Source: JAVBMU01 sp031551755 (GTDB lineage: Bacteria > Actinomycetota > Actinomycetes > Actinomycetales > Cellulomonadaceae). From it: a DNA stretch of 64,000 bases. Each line of letters starts with the position of its first letter. Positions within the stretch are counted from its first letter, which is position 1. Where the stretch lies: NCBI GenBank assembly GCA_031551755.1, contig JAVBNE010000014.1, forward strand, positions 1 to 64,000, read 5' to 3'. A model generated the notes under the pieces. The model was not told the DNA's origin. It saw only the letters and a list, made by a program, of their open reading frames with translations, and did not search any database. Positions 31,652 through 39,091 of this stretch are shown in pieces. Made by a program: the position numbers and the translations under genes.

Positions 31652-31775
31652 ATCATCGCCACGGCAACAGCCGGGCCAGGGCCTCGACAGCACCGACTGA
31701 AGCGAGTCTGCCAAGCCGAGAACTCATCGCGACAAACCGCATCTGTCCGACCTGAAGTCGGCCGCTATGACAGTA

Positions 31776-31801
31776 TCTGCGTATGCACGAAGATACGCAG
31801 A
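31776..31801 (+). promoter_or_regulatory. ArsR-family operator
   Basis: TCTGCGTAT (31776-31784) and ATACGCAGA (31793-31801) form a perfect inverted repeat with an 8-base spacer. It lies just downstream of a TATGAC -10 (31766-31771) and upstream of the ribosome site of the ArsR gene, so the real start is likely the ATG at 31816 rather than 31783. Confidence 0.7.
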
Positions 31802-31815
31802 AACGAAGGCGTGAG

Positions 31816-32199
31816 ATGACGGGTCAGTACATCGACCTCGCGGCGGAGGTGTTCTCGCTACTCTCCGATGCCACCCGGATCCGGATCATCTTGGCTTTAC
31901 GGGACGGCGAACTGTCCGTAGGAGAGCTGGCCGAACTGGTGGGCAAAACCCCGACGGCCGTCTCCCAGCACCTCGCCAAACTGCGGTGGGGCAAGGTTGT
32001 GCAGGCACGCCACGAGGGCACCCGCGTCTTCTACAGCCTGATCGACGAGCATGCCCGTGAGCTGGTCCTACAGGCCGTGTTCCAGGCCGAGCATGTCGTG
32101 GAAGACATCCCGCCGCACCACCTGGAACGTTCCTCGCTCGCCGAAGCCGCACCAGTCGATGTGCGGCCGCGCAACCAGGCCACGGGGGTGTCGTCATGA
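31816..32199 (+). CDS. ArsR/SmtB family metal-responsive repressor
   Basis: A 127-residue winged-helix repressor (EVFSLLSDATRIRIILALRD, then GELSVGELAELVGKTPTAVS and QHLAKLRWGKVVQARHEGTR). It is released from DNA when it binds a metal. The C-terminal helix has IDEHARELVLQAVFQAEHVV: the Asp and first His of the SmtB/NmtR alpha-5 site are present, the third ligand position is Gln, and the fourth is His; a further His pair follows (PPHHLE). That is closest to an NmtR-like nickel/cobalt site, though not complete. ATG 31816 has GAAGG upstream. The stop overlaps the ATPase start (ATGA). Confidence 0.88.
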   Translation: MTGQYIDLAAEVFSLLSDATRIRIILALRDGELSVGELAELVGKTPTAVSQHLAKLRWGKVVQARHEGTRVFYSLIDEHARELVLQAVFQAEHVVEDIPPHHLERSSLAEAAPVDVRPRNQATGVSS

Positions 32200-34076
32200 G
32201 CACCACTCATGTGGCCGCAGAACCCACCGCCGCAGCAGCCGAGTTCTCCGGTCCCGGCCTCTGGCAGCGGGTCGATCGCGGTGACCTGGTCCGGACGGTG
32301 TTCGTGGCATCGTGCGCGCTCGCCGTCGGGCTCGGGCTGACGGGACCGTGGCCCGCGGTGCCGGTCGTCGCCGTGATCGGGCTGGTGGTCGCATGCTGGC
32401 CGATCGTCGTCGAGGCGTGGGAGGACCTGCGCCACCTGCGCATGAGCATGGAGCTGTCCATGCTCATCGCGATCGCGGCCGCCGCCGCCATCGGCGAATG
32501 GTTGACGTCGCTCGTGATCGCGGTCTTCGTGCTCGCGGCCGAAATCCTCGAAGACCTGTCGATGAACCGCGGCCGGGACGCGCTCACCGACCTGATGTCC
32601 TTCCTGCCTGCCACGGTCCAGGTACGCCAGGGCGATGCGCTGCGCTCGGTCCCACTCGACGATGTCGCAGCGGGACAGACGGTCGTGGTGCTCCCCGGCG
32701 ATCGGGTGCCGGTGGACGGCACGGTGATCAACGGCCGGTCCAGCGTGGACCAGTCGCGAATCACCGGTGAGTCGTTGCCGGTGGAGCTGTCCCCGGGCAG
32801 CACGGCGTACGCCGGGTCGATCAACCAGCTCGGTGCCCTGGAGATCCGGGCTGAGCGGGTGGGGGCAGCGTCGTCCTTCGGGCAGATCGTGGCAGCCGTC
32901 CGGCAGGCGCAGACCTCCCCGGCCCCGGCCCAGCGGCTGGCCGATCGACTGGCGGCCTATCTCGTGTCCTTCGCCCTCGCGGCCGCTGTGGTGACCTATG
33001 CCGTCACCCGGGACTGGACCTCGACGATCTCCGTGGTCGTGGTAGCCGGGGCGTGTGGCATCGCGGCGGGTACACCACTGGCCGTGCTGGCGTCGATCGG
33101 CCGGGCCGCCCGCACGGGTGCATTTATCAAAGGCGGTGCACACCTGGAGGAGCTGTCCGTCGTCGACACGATCATGTTCGACAAGACCGGCACCCTCACT
33201 GAGGGTGCCCCGACCGTCATCGAGGTCCGCCCAGCGCCCAGCATCGACCCCCAGCAGGTGCTCGCCACGGCCGCGTCCGCAGAGCTGTACTCCGAGCACC
33301 CCCTCGGCCAAGCCATCGCCACGCACACCCGGGAGCTCGGACTCACCCTCGAGCAACCGCGGGACTTCACCTATGAACCAGGACTCGGAGTGCGCGCGAA
33401 AATCGGAGGTCGGACCGTCCGGGCAGGCAACACGGCCCTGGTCCCGGAGGCCACGTCCGAGGACGCCGGCCATGCCACCGCAGTCCACGTTGCCGTCGAC
33501 GGCGCGCTGATCGGAAGCGTCCTCCTGGCCGACACCGTCCGTGCCACCGCCCGCCGAACCGTCGCGGACCTGCGCGCGATGGGCCTGCGCGTGGTCATGC
33601 TGACCGGCGACACCACCGCCACGGCACAGGCGATCGCCGCGCAACTCGGCATCGACGAGTACCGAGCGGAACTCCTGCCCCAGGACAAGTTCGCCGTCAT
33701 CGACGCCGAACGGGCCGCCGGGCACCGGGTCGCCATGGTCGGCGACGGGGTGAACGATGCCCCGGCGTTGGCCCACGCCGACGTCGGAATCGCGATGGGC
33801 AGCGGCACGGATGTGGCCCGTGAGAGCGCCGACATCGTGCTCATCAGCTCCGACCCCGGCGACCTCACCCGCACGATCGTGACCGCACGCCGGGCTCGCC
33901 GGGTGGTGATGTTCAACTTCGCCGGCACCATCGGCATCGACCTGATCGGCATGGCACTGGCCGCCTTCGGCCTGCTCGGCCCGGTGATCGCCGCGCTGAT
34001 CCACGTGGGCTCCGAGACCGCCTTCATCCTCAACTCCGCACGGCTGATCCCCGGGCGGCGCACATCGAAACGTTGA
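32196..34076 (+). CDS. P1B-type metal-transporting ATPase lacking the CPX motif
   Basis: A 626-residue P-type ATPase. Present are the actuator TGES (SRITGESLP), phosphorylation site DKTGTLTEG, the HP motif (SEHPLGQA), nucleotide hinge MVGDGVNDAPALAHADVGIA and about eight membrane segments. No N-terminal HMA domain exists. In the metal-binding helix the usual CPC/SPC is replaced: the sequence reads VVVAGACGIAAGTPLAVLA, so the conserved proline is gone and only one Cys remains. The last helix has HVGSETAFILNSARL. It should export a metal sensed by the overlapping ArsR regulator; which metal is unclear because of the altered site. Confidence 0.9.
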   Translation: MSTTHVAAEPTAAAAEFSGPGLWQRVDRGDLVRTVFVASCALAVGLGLTGPWPAVPVVAVIGLVVACWPIVVEAWEDLRHLRMSMELSMLIAIAAAAAIGEWLTSLVIAVFVLAAEILEDLSMNRGRDALTDLMSFLPATVQVRQGDALRSVPLDDVAAGQTVVVLPGDRVPVDGTVINGRSSVDQSRITGESLPVELSPGSTAYAGSINQLGALEIRAERVGAASSFGQIVAAVRQAQTSPAPAQRLADRLAAYLVSFALAAAVVTYAVTRDWTSTISVVVVAGACGIAAGTPLAVLASIGRAARTGAFIKGGAHLEELSVVDTIMFDKTGTLTEGAPTVIEVRPAPSIDPQQVLATAASAELYSEHPLGQAIATHTRELGLTLEQPRDFTYEPGLGVRAKIGGRTVRAGNTALVPEATSEDAGHATAVHVAVDGALIGSVLLADTVRATARRTVADLRAMGLRVVMLTGDTTATAQAIAAQLGIDEYRAELLPQDKFAVIDAERAAGHRVAMVGDGVNDAPALAHADVGIAMGSGTDVARESADIVLISSDPGDLTRTIVTARRARRVVMFNFAGTIGIDLIGMALAAFGLLGPVIAALIHVGSETAFILNSARLIPGRRTSKR

Positions 34077-34114
34077 GGCGTGACGAGGACGCCGAAGCCC
34101 CGACAGCACGAGCC

Positions 34115-34120
34115 TAGGCT
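34115..34120 (+). promoter_or_regulatory. -10 element TAGGCT (leaderless) of the VOC gene
   Basis: TAGGCT, six bases (GGCCCG), then ATG at 34127. Confidence 0.5.
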
Positions 34121-34126
34121 GGCCCG

Positions 34127-34519
34127 ATGGAACTCGGTTTGATCATCATCGCCGTCGACGAGCTTGCCCCGGCCGTCGGCTTTTGGCGGGCACTCACCGG
34201 GTGGTCGGCCGTCGAGGATGTGCCAGGGGTCTACGCGGAGCTGCGGACACCCGCCGGTCAACGGTTCGGTCTCTACGCGGTCGAACACTATGTGAACAAC
34301 CTCGGCCCCATGCTGCCCGAACTTGTGCCCGCCGTCCTCCAACGGACTGAGCTCTACGTGCAGGTCGACGACGCCTGGGCCGTCCTCGAACGCGCGATCG
34401 GCTTGGGGGCCACCCGCCTCTCTGAGGTCACCGCGAAACCCTGGGGCGACGACGTCGGCTATGCACTCGCCCCGGGAGGTTTCGTGTTGGCCGTCGCCCA
34501 GCCACACGACGGGCGTTGA
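34127..34519 (+). CDS. VOC (glyoxalase/bleomycin-resistance) family protein
   Basis: A 130-residue single-chain VOC protein with the paired beta-alpha-beta-beta-beta units: LGLIIIAVDELAPAVGFWRA and LYVQVDDAWAVLERAIGLGA, ending YALAPGGFVLAVAQ. Members bind a metal or small molecule; substrate not predictable. The ATG is fixed by TAGGCT six bases upstream. It stands alone between the ATPase gene and the convergent methyltransferase. Confidence 0.85.
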   Translation: MELGLIIIAVDELAPAVGFWRALTGWSAVEDVPGVYAELRTPAGQRFGLYAVEHYVNNLGPMLPELVPAVLQRTELYVQVDDAWAVLERAIGLGATRLSEVTAKPWGDDVGYALAPGGFVLAVAQPHDGR

Positions 34520-34591
34520 ACCGCCCCCCACCCAGAGAGCAAGGGCGACGTCGTTCGGCCGCCGACTGATCGTCTCAACAGCCTGATCGCC

Positions 34592-35200
34592 TCAACGCTT
34601 GAGGACCGCGACCAGGAAGTCCGAGCGCTCCGTGAACGGCTGCACATCCCAGGTGCCGAGCAGGAGATCGACACTCAGACCCACCTCCTTGGCATGATCC
34701 AGGAAGTCACCGACTTCCAGACCACGTCCCAGTCCGAAGCCGACGACCACCCGCCCGCCCGCTGCGGTGTGATCGCGCATCCGGGCAAGTGCGTCCGGCA
34801 GAGACCCGGGAGCCAGGAACGTCACGACGTTGCCCGCGCACACCACCACATCGAACGGCTCCGTGACGCCACGTGAGGGCAGGTCCATCTCGCAGATGTC
34901 GTCGACGAGCCAGGTCGGACCCGGATGATCGGTCTCGGCAGCATTGATGAGGTAGGGGTCGACATCGACACCCACCACGACATGGCCTCGTGCGTGCAGC
35001 TGTGACCCGACCCGACCCGGGCCGCAACCGGCGTCCAGGATCCGCGCGCCCCGCGGGACCATGGCGTCGATCAGCCGGGCCTCACCCTCCAAGTCGTCCC
35101 CCTGGGCCGCCATCTGGCGGAAACGGTCGGTGTACCAACGCGAGTGGTCCGGGTTGGCTTCAACCCGCTGTTCCCAGAGGCTGGGGCGTTCTTTGGACAC
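34592..35200 (-). CDS. Class I SAM-dependent methyltransferase
   Basis: A 202-residue methyltransferase with motif I GARILDAGCGPGRVGSQLHA, the ribose-binding VVVGVDVDPYLI, an acidic motif II (VDDICEMDLP), PFDVVVCAGNVVTF as motif III and a late GGRVVVGFGLGRGL. It begins with a cap (ERPSLWEQRVEANPDHSRWY) common in actinobacterial members annotated as SAM methyltransferases of unknown substrate. The GTG at 35200 is chosen because GGAGGG lies nine bases upstream; the frame is open further but without homology. Confidence 0.88.
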   Translation of the reverse strand: MSKERPSLWEQRVEANPDHSRWYTDRFRQMAAQGDDLEGEARLIDAMVPRGARILDAGCGPGRVGSQLHARGHVVVGVDVDPYLINAAETDHPGPTWLVDDICEMDLPSRGVTEPFDVVVCAGNVVTFLAPGSLPDALARMRDHTAAGGRVVVGFGLGRGLEVGDFLDHAKEVGLSVDLLLGTWDVQPFTERSDFLVAVLKR

Positions 35201-35251
35201 GATGGTTATCCCTCCGGCGACACTGCGCCACTGTACTCGTCGAGCGGTGAT

Positions 35252-35309
35252 TAAACACAAGCATGTAGCCGTTGAGCCAGGCTGCTCACCTGGCTCTCGA
35301 TCGTGTTTA
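35252..35309. repeat. Nested inverted repeat
   Basis: TAAACAC (35252-35258) pairs with GTGTTTA (35303-35309), and inside it GAGCCAGG (35274-35281) pairs with CCTGGCTC (35289-35296). It sits in the gap between the methyltransferase and mazE genes, AT-rich on the outside; it could be an operator or recombination site. Confidence 0.5.
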
Positions 35310-35364
35310 TTATCGCGCACCCGAGCGGCGCCGTTACCATCCTGCCCTGCCACGGTAGGCACAT

Positions 35365-35387
35365 GGGTAGTATCGAATGTACTACCC
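35365..35387 (+). promoter_or_regulatory. MazE operator-like inverted repeat
   Basis: GGGTAGTA (35365-35372) and TACTACCC (35380-35387) are perfect complements around seven bases, just upstream of the mazE -10 (TAGGAT, 35392-35397). Confidence 0.65.
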
Positions 35388-35391
35388 ACTG

Positions 35392-35397
35392 TAGGAT
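35392..35397 (+). promoter_or_regulatory. -10 element TAGGAT of mazEF
   Basis: TAGGAT, seven bases, then ATG at 35405; the operator ends five bases before it. Confidence 0.5.
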
Positions 35398-35404
35398 GAG
35401 CAGC

Positions 35405-35626
35405 ATGACCAAGCTCAGCATCAGCGTCGACGAACGGGATGCCGCGACGCTCACGGCGTTCGTCGCAACCCACCCGGGAGCTACCCGATCCGGCGCGGTA
35501 CGGGTCGCGATCGGCCTCCTGCGCGAGCGTGAGCTGGCTGATCAGTACGCAGGCGCCTTCGCCGAATGGGAAGCCGGCGATGATGCTGAACTTTGGACCA
35601 CCACCGATACAGACGGCGCACCGTGA
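35405..35626 (+). CDS. MazE-like antitoxin (ribbon-helix-helix)
   Basis: A 73-residue protein with a ribbon-helix-helix front (KLSISVDERDAATLTAFVAT, then RSGAVRVAIGLLRERELADQ) and an acidic C-terminal tail (YAGAFAEWEAGDDAELW) suited to block MazF. It overlaps the toxin gene (GTGA at 35623-35626). An inverted repeat upstream is the likely site of autoregulation. Confidence 0.82.
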   Translation: MTKLSISVDERDAATLTAFVATHPGATRSGAVRVAIGLLRERELADQYAGAFAEWEAGDDAELWTTTDTDGAP

Positions 35627-35967
35627 GGGGCGAGGTATGGCTCGTCGACCTCAACCCGGTCATTGGGTCCGAAGCCAACAAGATTCGCCCCGCATTGATC
35701 GTCGGCAATGCCGCAGCCGTGGAGTTCGCGTTCGGTACTCGTTCGGGTGTGGTCACCGTGGTCCCGCTCACCTCGAACACCGAGCGGATCTACGACTTCC
35801 AGGCGCGACTGCCCGCCGAAGAATGCGGACTGGCGGTCGATTCCAAGGCCCAGTGCGAACAGGTGCGCTCCATTTCGGTCTTGCGCTTCAAGGAGCCAAT
35901 CGGGCGGGTGCCCGAACGGCTGATGACGGCGGTGGACGATGCGCTGCGGCTCCACCTCGCGCTCTGA
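35623..35967 (+). CDS. mazF: MazF-type endoribonuclease toxin
   Basis: A 114-residue PemK/MazF toxin that cleaves mRNA. The family pattern is complete: RGEVWLVDLNPVIGSEANKI followed by RPALIVGNAAAV, then VVTVVPLTSNTERIYDF, VDSKAQCEQVRSISVLRF and an ending helix PERLMTAVDDALRLHL. The GTG at 35623 overlaps the antitoxin stop. It is the third toxin-antitoxin pair in the window and the only one outside the island. Confidence 0.92.
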   Translation: MRGEVWLVDLNPVIGSEANKIRPALIVGNAAAVEFAFGTRSGVVTVVPLTSNTERIYDFQARLPAEECGLAVDSKAQCEQVRSISVLRFKEPIGRVPERLMTAVDDALRLHLAL

Positions 35968-36036
35968 ATCACCTCACTGCGCGCGGCGGTTCGCGACGTG
36001 GCCGGCCTGCCTACGCCCGTGCGGGAGAATGGCAAC

Positions 36037-36768
36037 GTGGCCTCACTGCGATTCACCTCCGAACAGCTCCTCGACGACGGCGTTCTCGAACGCGACTTCA
36101 CCCTCGGGGAGGTTCCTGGCGTGTTGTGGACATCGGGCTCTGAACCGGCGCCGCTGATCCTGCTCGGCCACCCCGGCGGCTTCCACAAGCGACTCCCGCG
36201 GCTGGTGGCCCGCGCCCGCTACTACGCCGCGGAACACGGCTTCGCGGTCGCCGCCATCGATGCCCCTGGGGCCGGTGACCGGCCACCATCGGCCGAGATC
36301 GATGAGGCTCGCGCCCGCTTCAAGCAAGCGATCCTGGCCCGTGAACCCATCGACGAGTTCGCCGACGCCTTCATCACCCCTCTCGTCGAGCAGGGCGCAC
36401 CGGAATGGCAGGCCACCCTCGACGCCCTGACCGCACTTCCGGAGGTCAGCGGCCGCATCGGGTACGAAGGGATGATCGCGCTCGGGATCCGGCTCGCCGC
36501 CATCGAGCCGCGCATCTCGGCGGCGGTCTTCTTCGGGATGGGTTTCGTCCCGGCGACCCTGCGTGCCCAGGCTGCGCAGATCGACATTCCTCTGCAGTTC
36601 CTCATGCAGTGGGACGACAAGGGCAACGGCCGGCAAGAAGCGCTCGGCCTCTTCGACATCTTCGGTACCGAGGAGAAGACGCTCCACGCCAACCTGGGTG
36701 GCCACACCGGGACACCCTGGTTCGAGGTTGAGGACGCGGGCCGGTTCCTGGCCCGGCACTTGAAGTGA
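36037..36768 (+). CDS. Alpha/beta-hydrolase fold protein lacking the nucleophile serine
   Basis: A 243-residue alpha/beta-hydrolase (APLILLGHPGGFHKRLPRLV, AVAAIDAPGAGDRPP, ISAAVFFGMGF, and a late GGHTGTPWFEVE that would carry the catalytic His). At the nucleophile elbow, where relatives have GYWGLSMG, it reads GYEGMIALGIR, so no serine is in the expected place. It may be non-catalytic or use another residue. The GTG at 36037 follows GGGAGA at eight bases. Downstream lies a 129-base gap and then tRNA-Arg. Confidence 0.8.
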   Translation: MASLRFTSEQLLDDGVLERDFTLGEVPGVLWTSGSEPAPLILLGHPGGFHKRLPRLVARARYYAAEHGFAVAAIDAPGAGDRPPSAEIDEARARFKQAILAREPIDEFADAFITPLVEQGAPEWQATLDALTALPEVSGRIGYEGMIALGIRLAAIEPRISAAVFFGMGFVPATLRAQAAQIDIPLQFLMQWDDKGNGRQEALGLFDIFGTEEKTLHANLGGHTGTPWFEVEDAGRFLARHLK

Positions 36769-36897
36769 CCCACCGGGGACGACGCAATCCGGGCGGGTGC
36801 CCCGGAAGCGGCTAGCCACCATTGGCCGCCCATCTGGTGGCGCATACGAACAGATCCGGGGCACGACAACGGGCAGACGCCGCATGAGGACGAAGAG

Positions 36898-36970
36898 TGC
36901 GCCTGGGCAGATTCGAACTGCCGACACCCGCTTTAGGAGAGCGGTGCTCTATCCCCTGAGCTACAGGCGC
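36898..36970 (-). tRNA. tRNA-Arg (anticodon CCT)
   Basis: Minus strand cloverleaf: acceptor GCGCCTG/CAGGCGC, D stem GCTC/GAGC, anticodon stem CCGCT/AGCGG with loop CTCCTAA (anticodon CCT, codon AGG), T arm GGCAG-TTCGAAT-CTGCC, discriminator A. CCA is not encoded. Confidence 0.95.
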
Positions 36971-37089
36971 GAGGACATCGGCGACAGCCTAGTCCGCTGC
37001 CCCGCCCAAAGGCGAAGCGGTCGTCTTCGACACGCGTGGCGCACAGCCCGCTCCGACGCGCGAGCCTACCTGCCGATGGGGACGCCCGG

Positions 37090-37788
37090 CTAACCATCGA
37101 CCCTCTCCAAGCCACGGAAACGGTACTTCGTCCCAGAGGCGGCCGTGAGCCAGTCTCCGACCGCGCACACGCGCCACTGTGGCCCCAACTCCGGCGCATA
37201 AGCATCACCGTCCACCACGACGTCGACATCCGTCACCTCGCACCGCCGGGCGTCGGCCAGCGCCGCGGCGTAGATCTGCGCCCCGCCGATCACCCACACT
37301 TGACCGGCCGACGCGACCGCCATCGCCCGCGTGAGGGCCGCCGGCACCGAATCGGCCACCAGCACGCCATCAGGCGAGTCGCCCTCAGCGGCGCCGCCGA
37401 GCCATGGCCGTGCGCCAGGCTCCTCAGCGGCCCCCCTGGCCTGCGGCCGTGCGCCAGGCTCCCCAACGCCACCATCGGGCCGCCACCCGGGCTGGCGCGT
37501 CACGACGATATTGACCCGGCCCGGCAACGGCCGGAACCTGGCCGGCAGCGAATCCCAAGTGCGCCGGCCCATGACCACCGGATGACCAGCGGTGATCGCC
37601 TTGAAATGAGCCAGATCCTCGGGCAGGTGCCACGGGAGGCCACCGCCGACCCCGATGACGGGCCGGCCGGCCGAGTCACGGGCCTGCGCCCAAATCAACC
37701 CGATCGTCACATCACCCTCGATCACCGCACCGGAAGCCGCCCGATCTGCCCCCGCACCCGTAGCCGTCTCCGCTGCCAATTCACTCAC
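37090..37788 (-). CDS. folA: Dihydrofolate reductase with an in-frame repeat insertion
   Basis: A 232-residue enzyme (usual 160-180) that reduces dihydrofolate with NADPH. Core motifs: GGGLPWHLPEDLAHFKAITA, HPVVMGRRTWDSLP, RVNIVVTRQPGW and QVWVIGGAQIYAAAL, ending in KYRFRGLERVDG. Two additions are seen: ~26 residues before the first strand and an Ala/Gly/Pro/Arg-rich insert after RQPGW encoded by about two copies of a 39-base tandem repeat (37384-37462). GTG at 37788 comes directly after the thyA stop, so the two are co-translated, linking dTMP synthesis to THF regeneration. Confidence 0.93.
   Translation of the reverse strand: MSELAAETATGAGADRAASGAVIEGDVTIGLIWAQARDSAGRPVIGVGGGLPWHLPEDLAHFKAITAGHPVVMGRRTWDSLPARFRPLPGRVNIVVTRQPGWRPDGGVGEPGARPQARGAAEEPGARPWLGGAAEGDSPDGVLVADSVPAALTRAMAVASAGQVWVIGGAQIYAAALADARRCEVTDVDVVVDGDAYAPELGPQWRVCAVGDWLTAASGTKYRFRGLERVDG
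37384..37462 (-). repeat. 39-base in-frame tandem repeat inside folA
   Basis: GGCCGTGCGCCAGGCTCC occurs at 37406-37423 and again at 37445-37462, 39 bases apart; the surrounding bases also match partly. The repeat gives the 13-residue units GARPQARGAAEEP and GARPWLGGAAEGD on the protein level. Confidence 0.75.
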
Positions 37789-38601
37789 TCAGACCGCAAC
37801 CTGTGCGCGAATGGCCGGGTGGTGCTGGTAGCCGAGGACCTCGATATCCGCGTAGTCGTAATCAAAGATCGACTCCCGCGAAGCCAGCCGCAGGGCAGGG
37901 TACGGGTACGGGTCCCGGGACAGCTGCAACTCGACCTGCTCGGTGTGGTTGTCGTAGATATGGCAGTCCCCGCCGGTCCAGATGAACTCCCCCACCTTCA
38001 GCCCGGTCTGAGCCGCCACCATGTGGGTCAACAGTGCATAGGACGCGATGTTGAACGGCACCCCGAGGAACAGATCCGCCGACCGCTGATACAGCTGACA
38101 GGACAGTCGCCCGTCGGCCACATAGAACTGGAACAGCAGGTGGCACGGGGGCAGCGCCATTCTCGACAACTCCCCGACGTTCCATGCCGAGACGATCAAC
38201 CGCCGCGAGTCGGGGTTGGCGCGGATCTGCTCGATCACCTCGGTAATCTGGTCCACATGCCGGCCGTCCGGCGTCGGCCACGACCGCCACTGGACGCCGT
38301 ACACCGGTCCGAGGTCGCCGTCAGGGGCTGCCCACTCATCCCAGATCCGCACACCCCGCTCCTGGAGCCAACGCGCATTGGAGTCGCCACGCAGAAACCA
38401 CAACAGCTCGTAGACCACCGATTTGAGATGTACCCGCTTGGTGGTCACCAACGGGAATCCCTCCGCCAGGTCGTACCGCAACTGCCGCGCAAAGACACTC
38501 CGGGTGCCCGTGCCAGTCCGATCATCCTTATGCGCACCGACGGCAAGCACCTCGCGCAGCAGGTCCTCATACGGCGTGGGGACGGGTGCGGCAGCAGGCA
38601 T
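37789..38601 (-). CDS. thyA: Thymidylate synthase ThyA
   Basis: A 270-residue classical thymidylate synthase that methylates dUMP using methylene-THF. Motifs: YEDLLREVLAVGAHKDDRTG, GTRSVFARQLRYDL, FPLVTTKRVHLKSVVYELLW, catalytic Cys in MALPPCHLLFQFYV, QRSADLFLGVPFNIASYALL and the C-terminal AVHIYDN-type segment (DCHIYDNHTEQV). Length and ending (IRAQVAV) are normal. ATG at 38601 has TAGACT exactly six bases upstream. It is followed without a gap by folA. Confidence 0.97.
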   Translation of the reverse strand: MPAAAPVPTPYEDLLREVLAVGAHKDDRTGTGTRSVFARQLRYDLAEGFPLVTTKRVHLKSVVYELLWFLRGDSNARWLQERGVRIWDEWAAPDGDLGPVYGVQWRSWPTPDGRHVDQITEVIEQIRANPDSRRLIVSAWNVGELSRMALPPCHLLFQFYVADGRLSCQLYQRSADLFLGVPFNIASYALLTHMVAAQTGLKVGEFIWTGGDCHIYDNHTEQVELQLSRDPYPYPALRLASRESIFDYDYADIEVLGYQHHPAIRAQVAV

Positions 38602-38607
38602 GGGGGA

Positions 38608-38613
38608 AGTCTA
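38608..38613 (-). promoter_or_regulatory. -10 element TAGACT of thyA-folA (leaderless)
   Basis: TAGACT, six bases (TCCCCC), then ATG at 38601. Confidence 0.5.
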
Positions 38614-38652
38614 GGCTGAGTCCCAGAGCCGAGCCGTCTAGCGAGGACAGTG

Positions 38653-39090
38653 ATGACCACTCCCCGATCCGCGCCCATCACCTGGGTCGAGCGCACCGGA
38701 ACCCGTACCTACCAAGGCTTCAACGATCGCGGCGCCACCGTCGCCCTCGGACCCGTCGCGGCCGGGGAGGTCTTCACCCCGGGTGAGTTGCTCAAGGTCG
38801 CTCTGGCGGCATGTGCCGGAATGAGCAGCGACCACACCTTCTCCAAGCGCCTCGGTGACGACTACGACGTGCGGATCCGGGTGGAGGACGTCTCCGACCC
38901 CGCCCAGGACCGCTACCCGGTGCTCACCGAACAGATCGAGATCGACCTCTCCGAGCTCAGCGACACCGACCGCGACCGCCTCCTCGCCGTCGCCCTGCGT
39001 GCGATCGGGGCAAGCTGCACGGTGGGCCGCACCCTGACCCACGGAGCGGTCGTCCGGACCCAGTTCTCCCCAACTGCGCAGGAGGCCTGA
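38653..39090 (+). CDS. OsmC family peroxidase-like protein
   Basis: A 145-residue OsmC/Ohr-fold protein: GEVFTPGELLKVALAACAGM with the first redox Cys, and IGASCTVGRTLTHGAVV with the second, as required for thiol-dependent reduction of organic hydroperoxides. GAGGA precedes the ATG at 38653; a GTG at 38650 is directly before it. The next gene begins one base after its stop, so they form an operon. Confidence 0.9.
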   Translation: MTTPRSAPITWVERTGTRTYQGFNDRGATVALGPVAAGEVFTPGELLKVALAACAGMSSDHTFSKRLGDDYDVRIRVEDVSDPAQDRYPVLTEQIEIDLSELSDTDRDRLLAVALRAIGASCTVGRTLTHGAVVRTQFSPTAQEA

Positions 39091-39091
39091 C

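Noticed and set aside
37036..38619. Long plus frame opposite folA-thyA
   Set aside because: Antisense shadow; both real genes have complete motifs.
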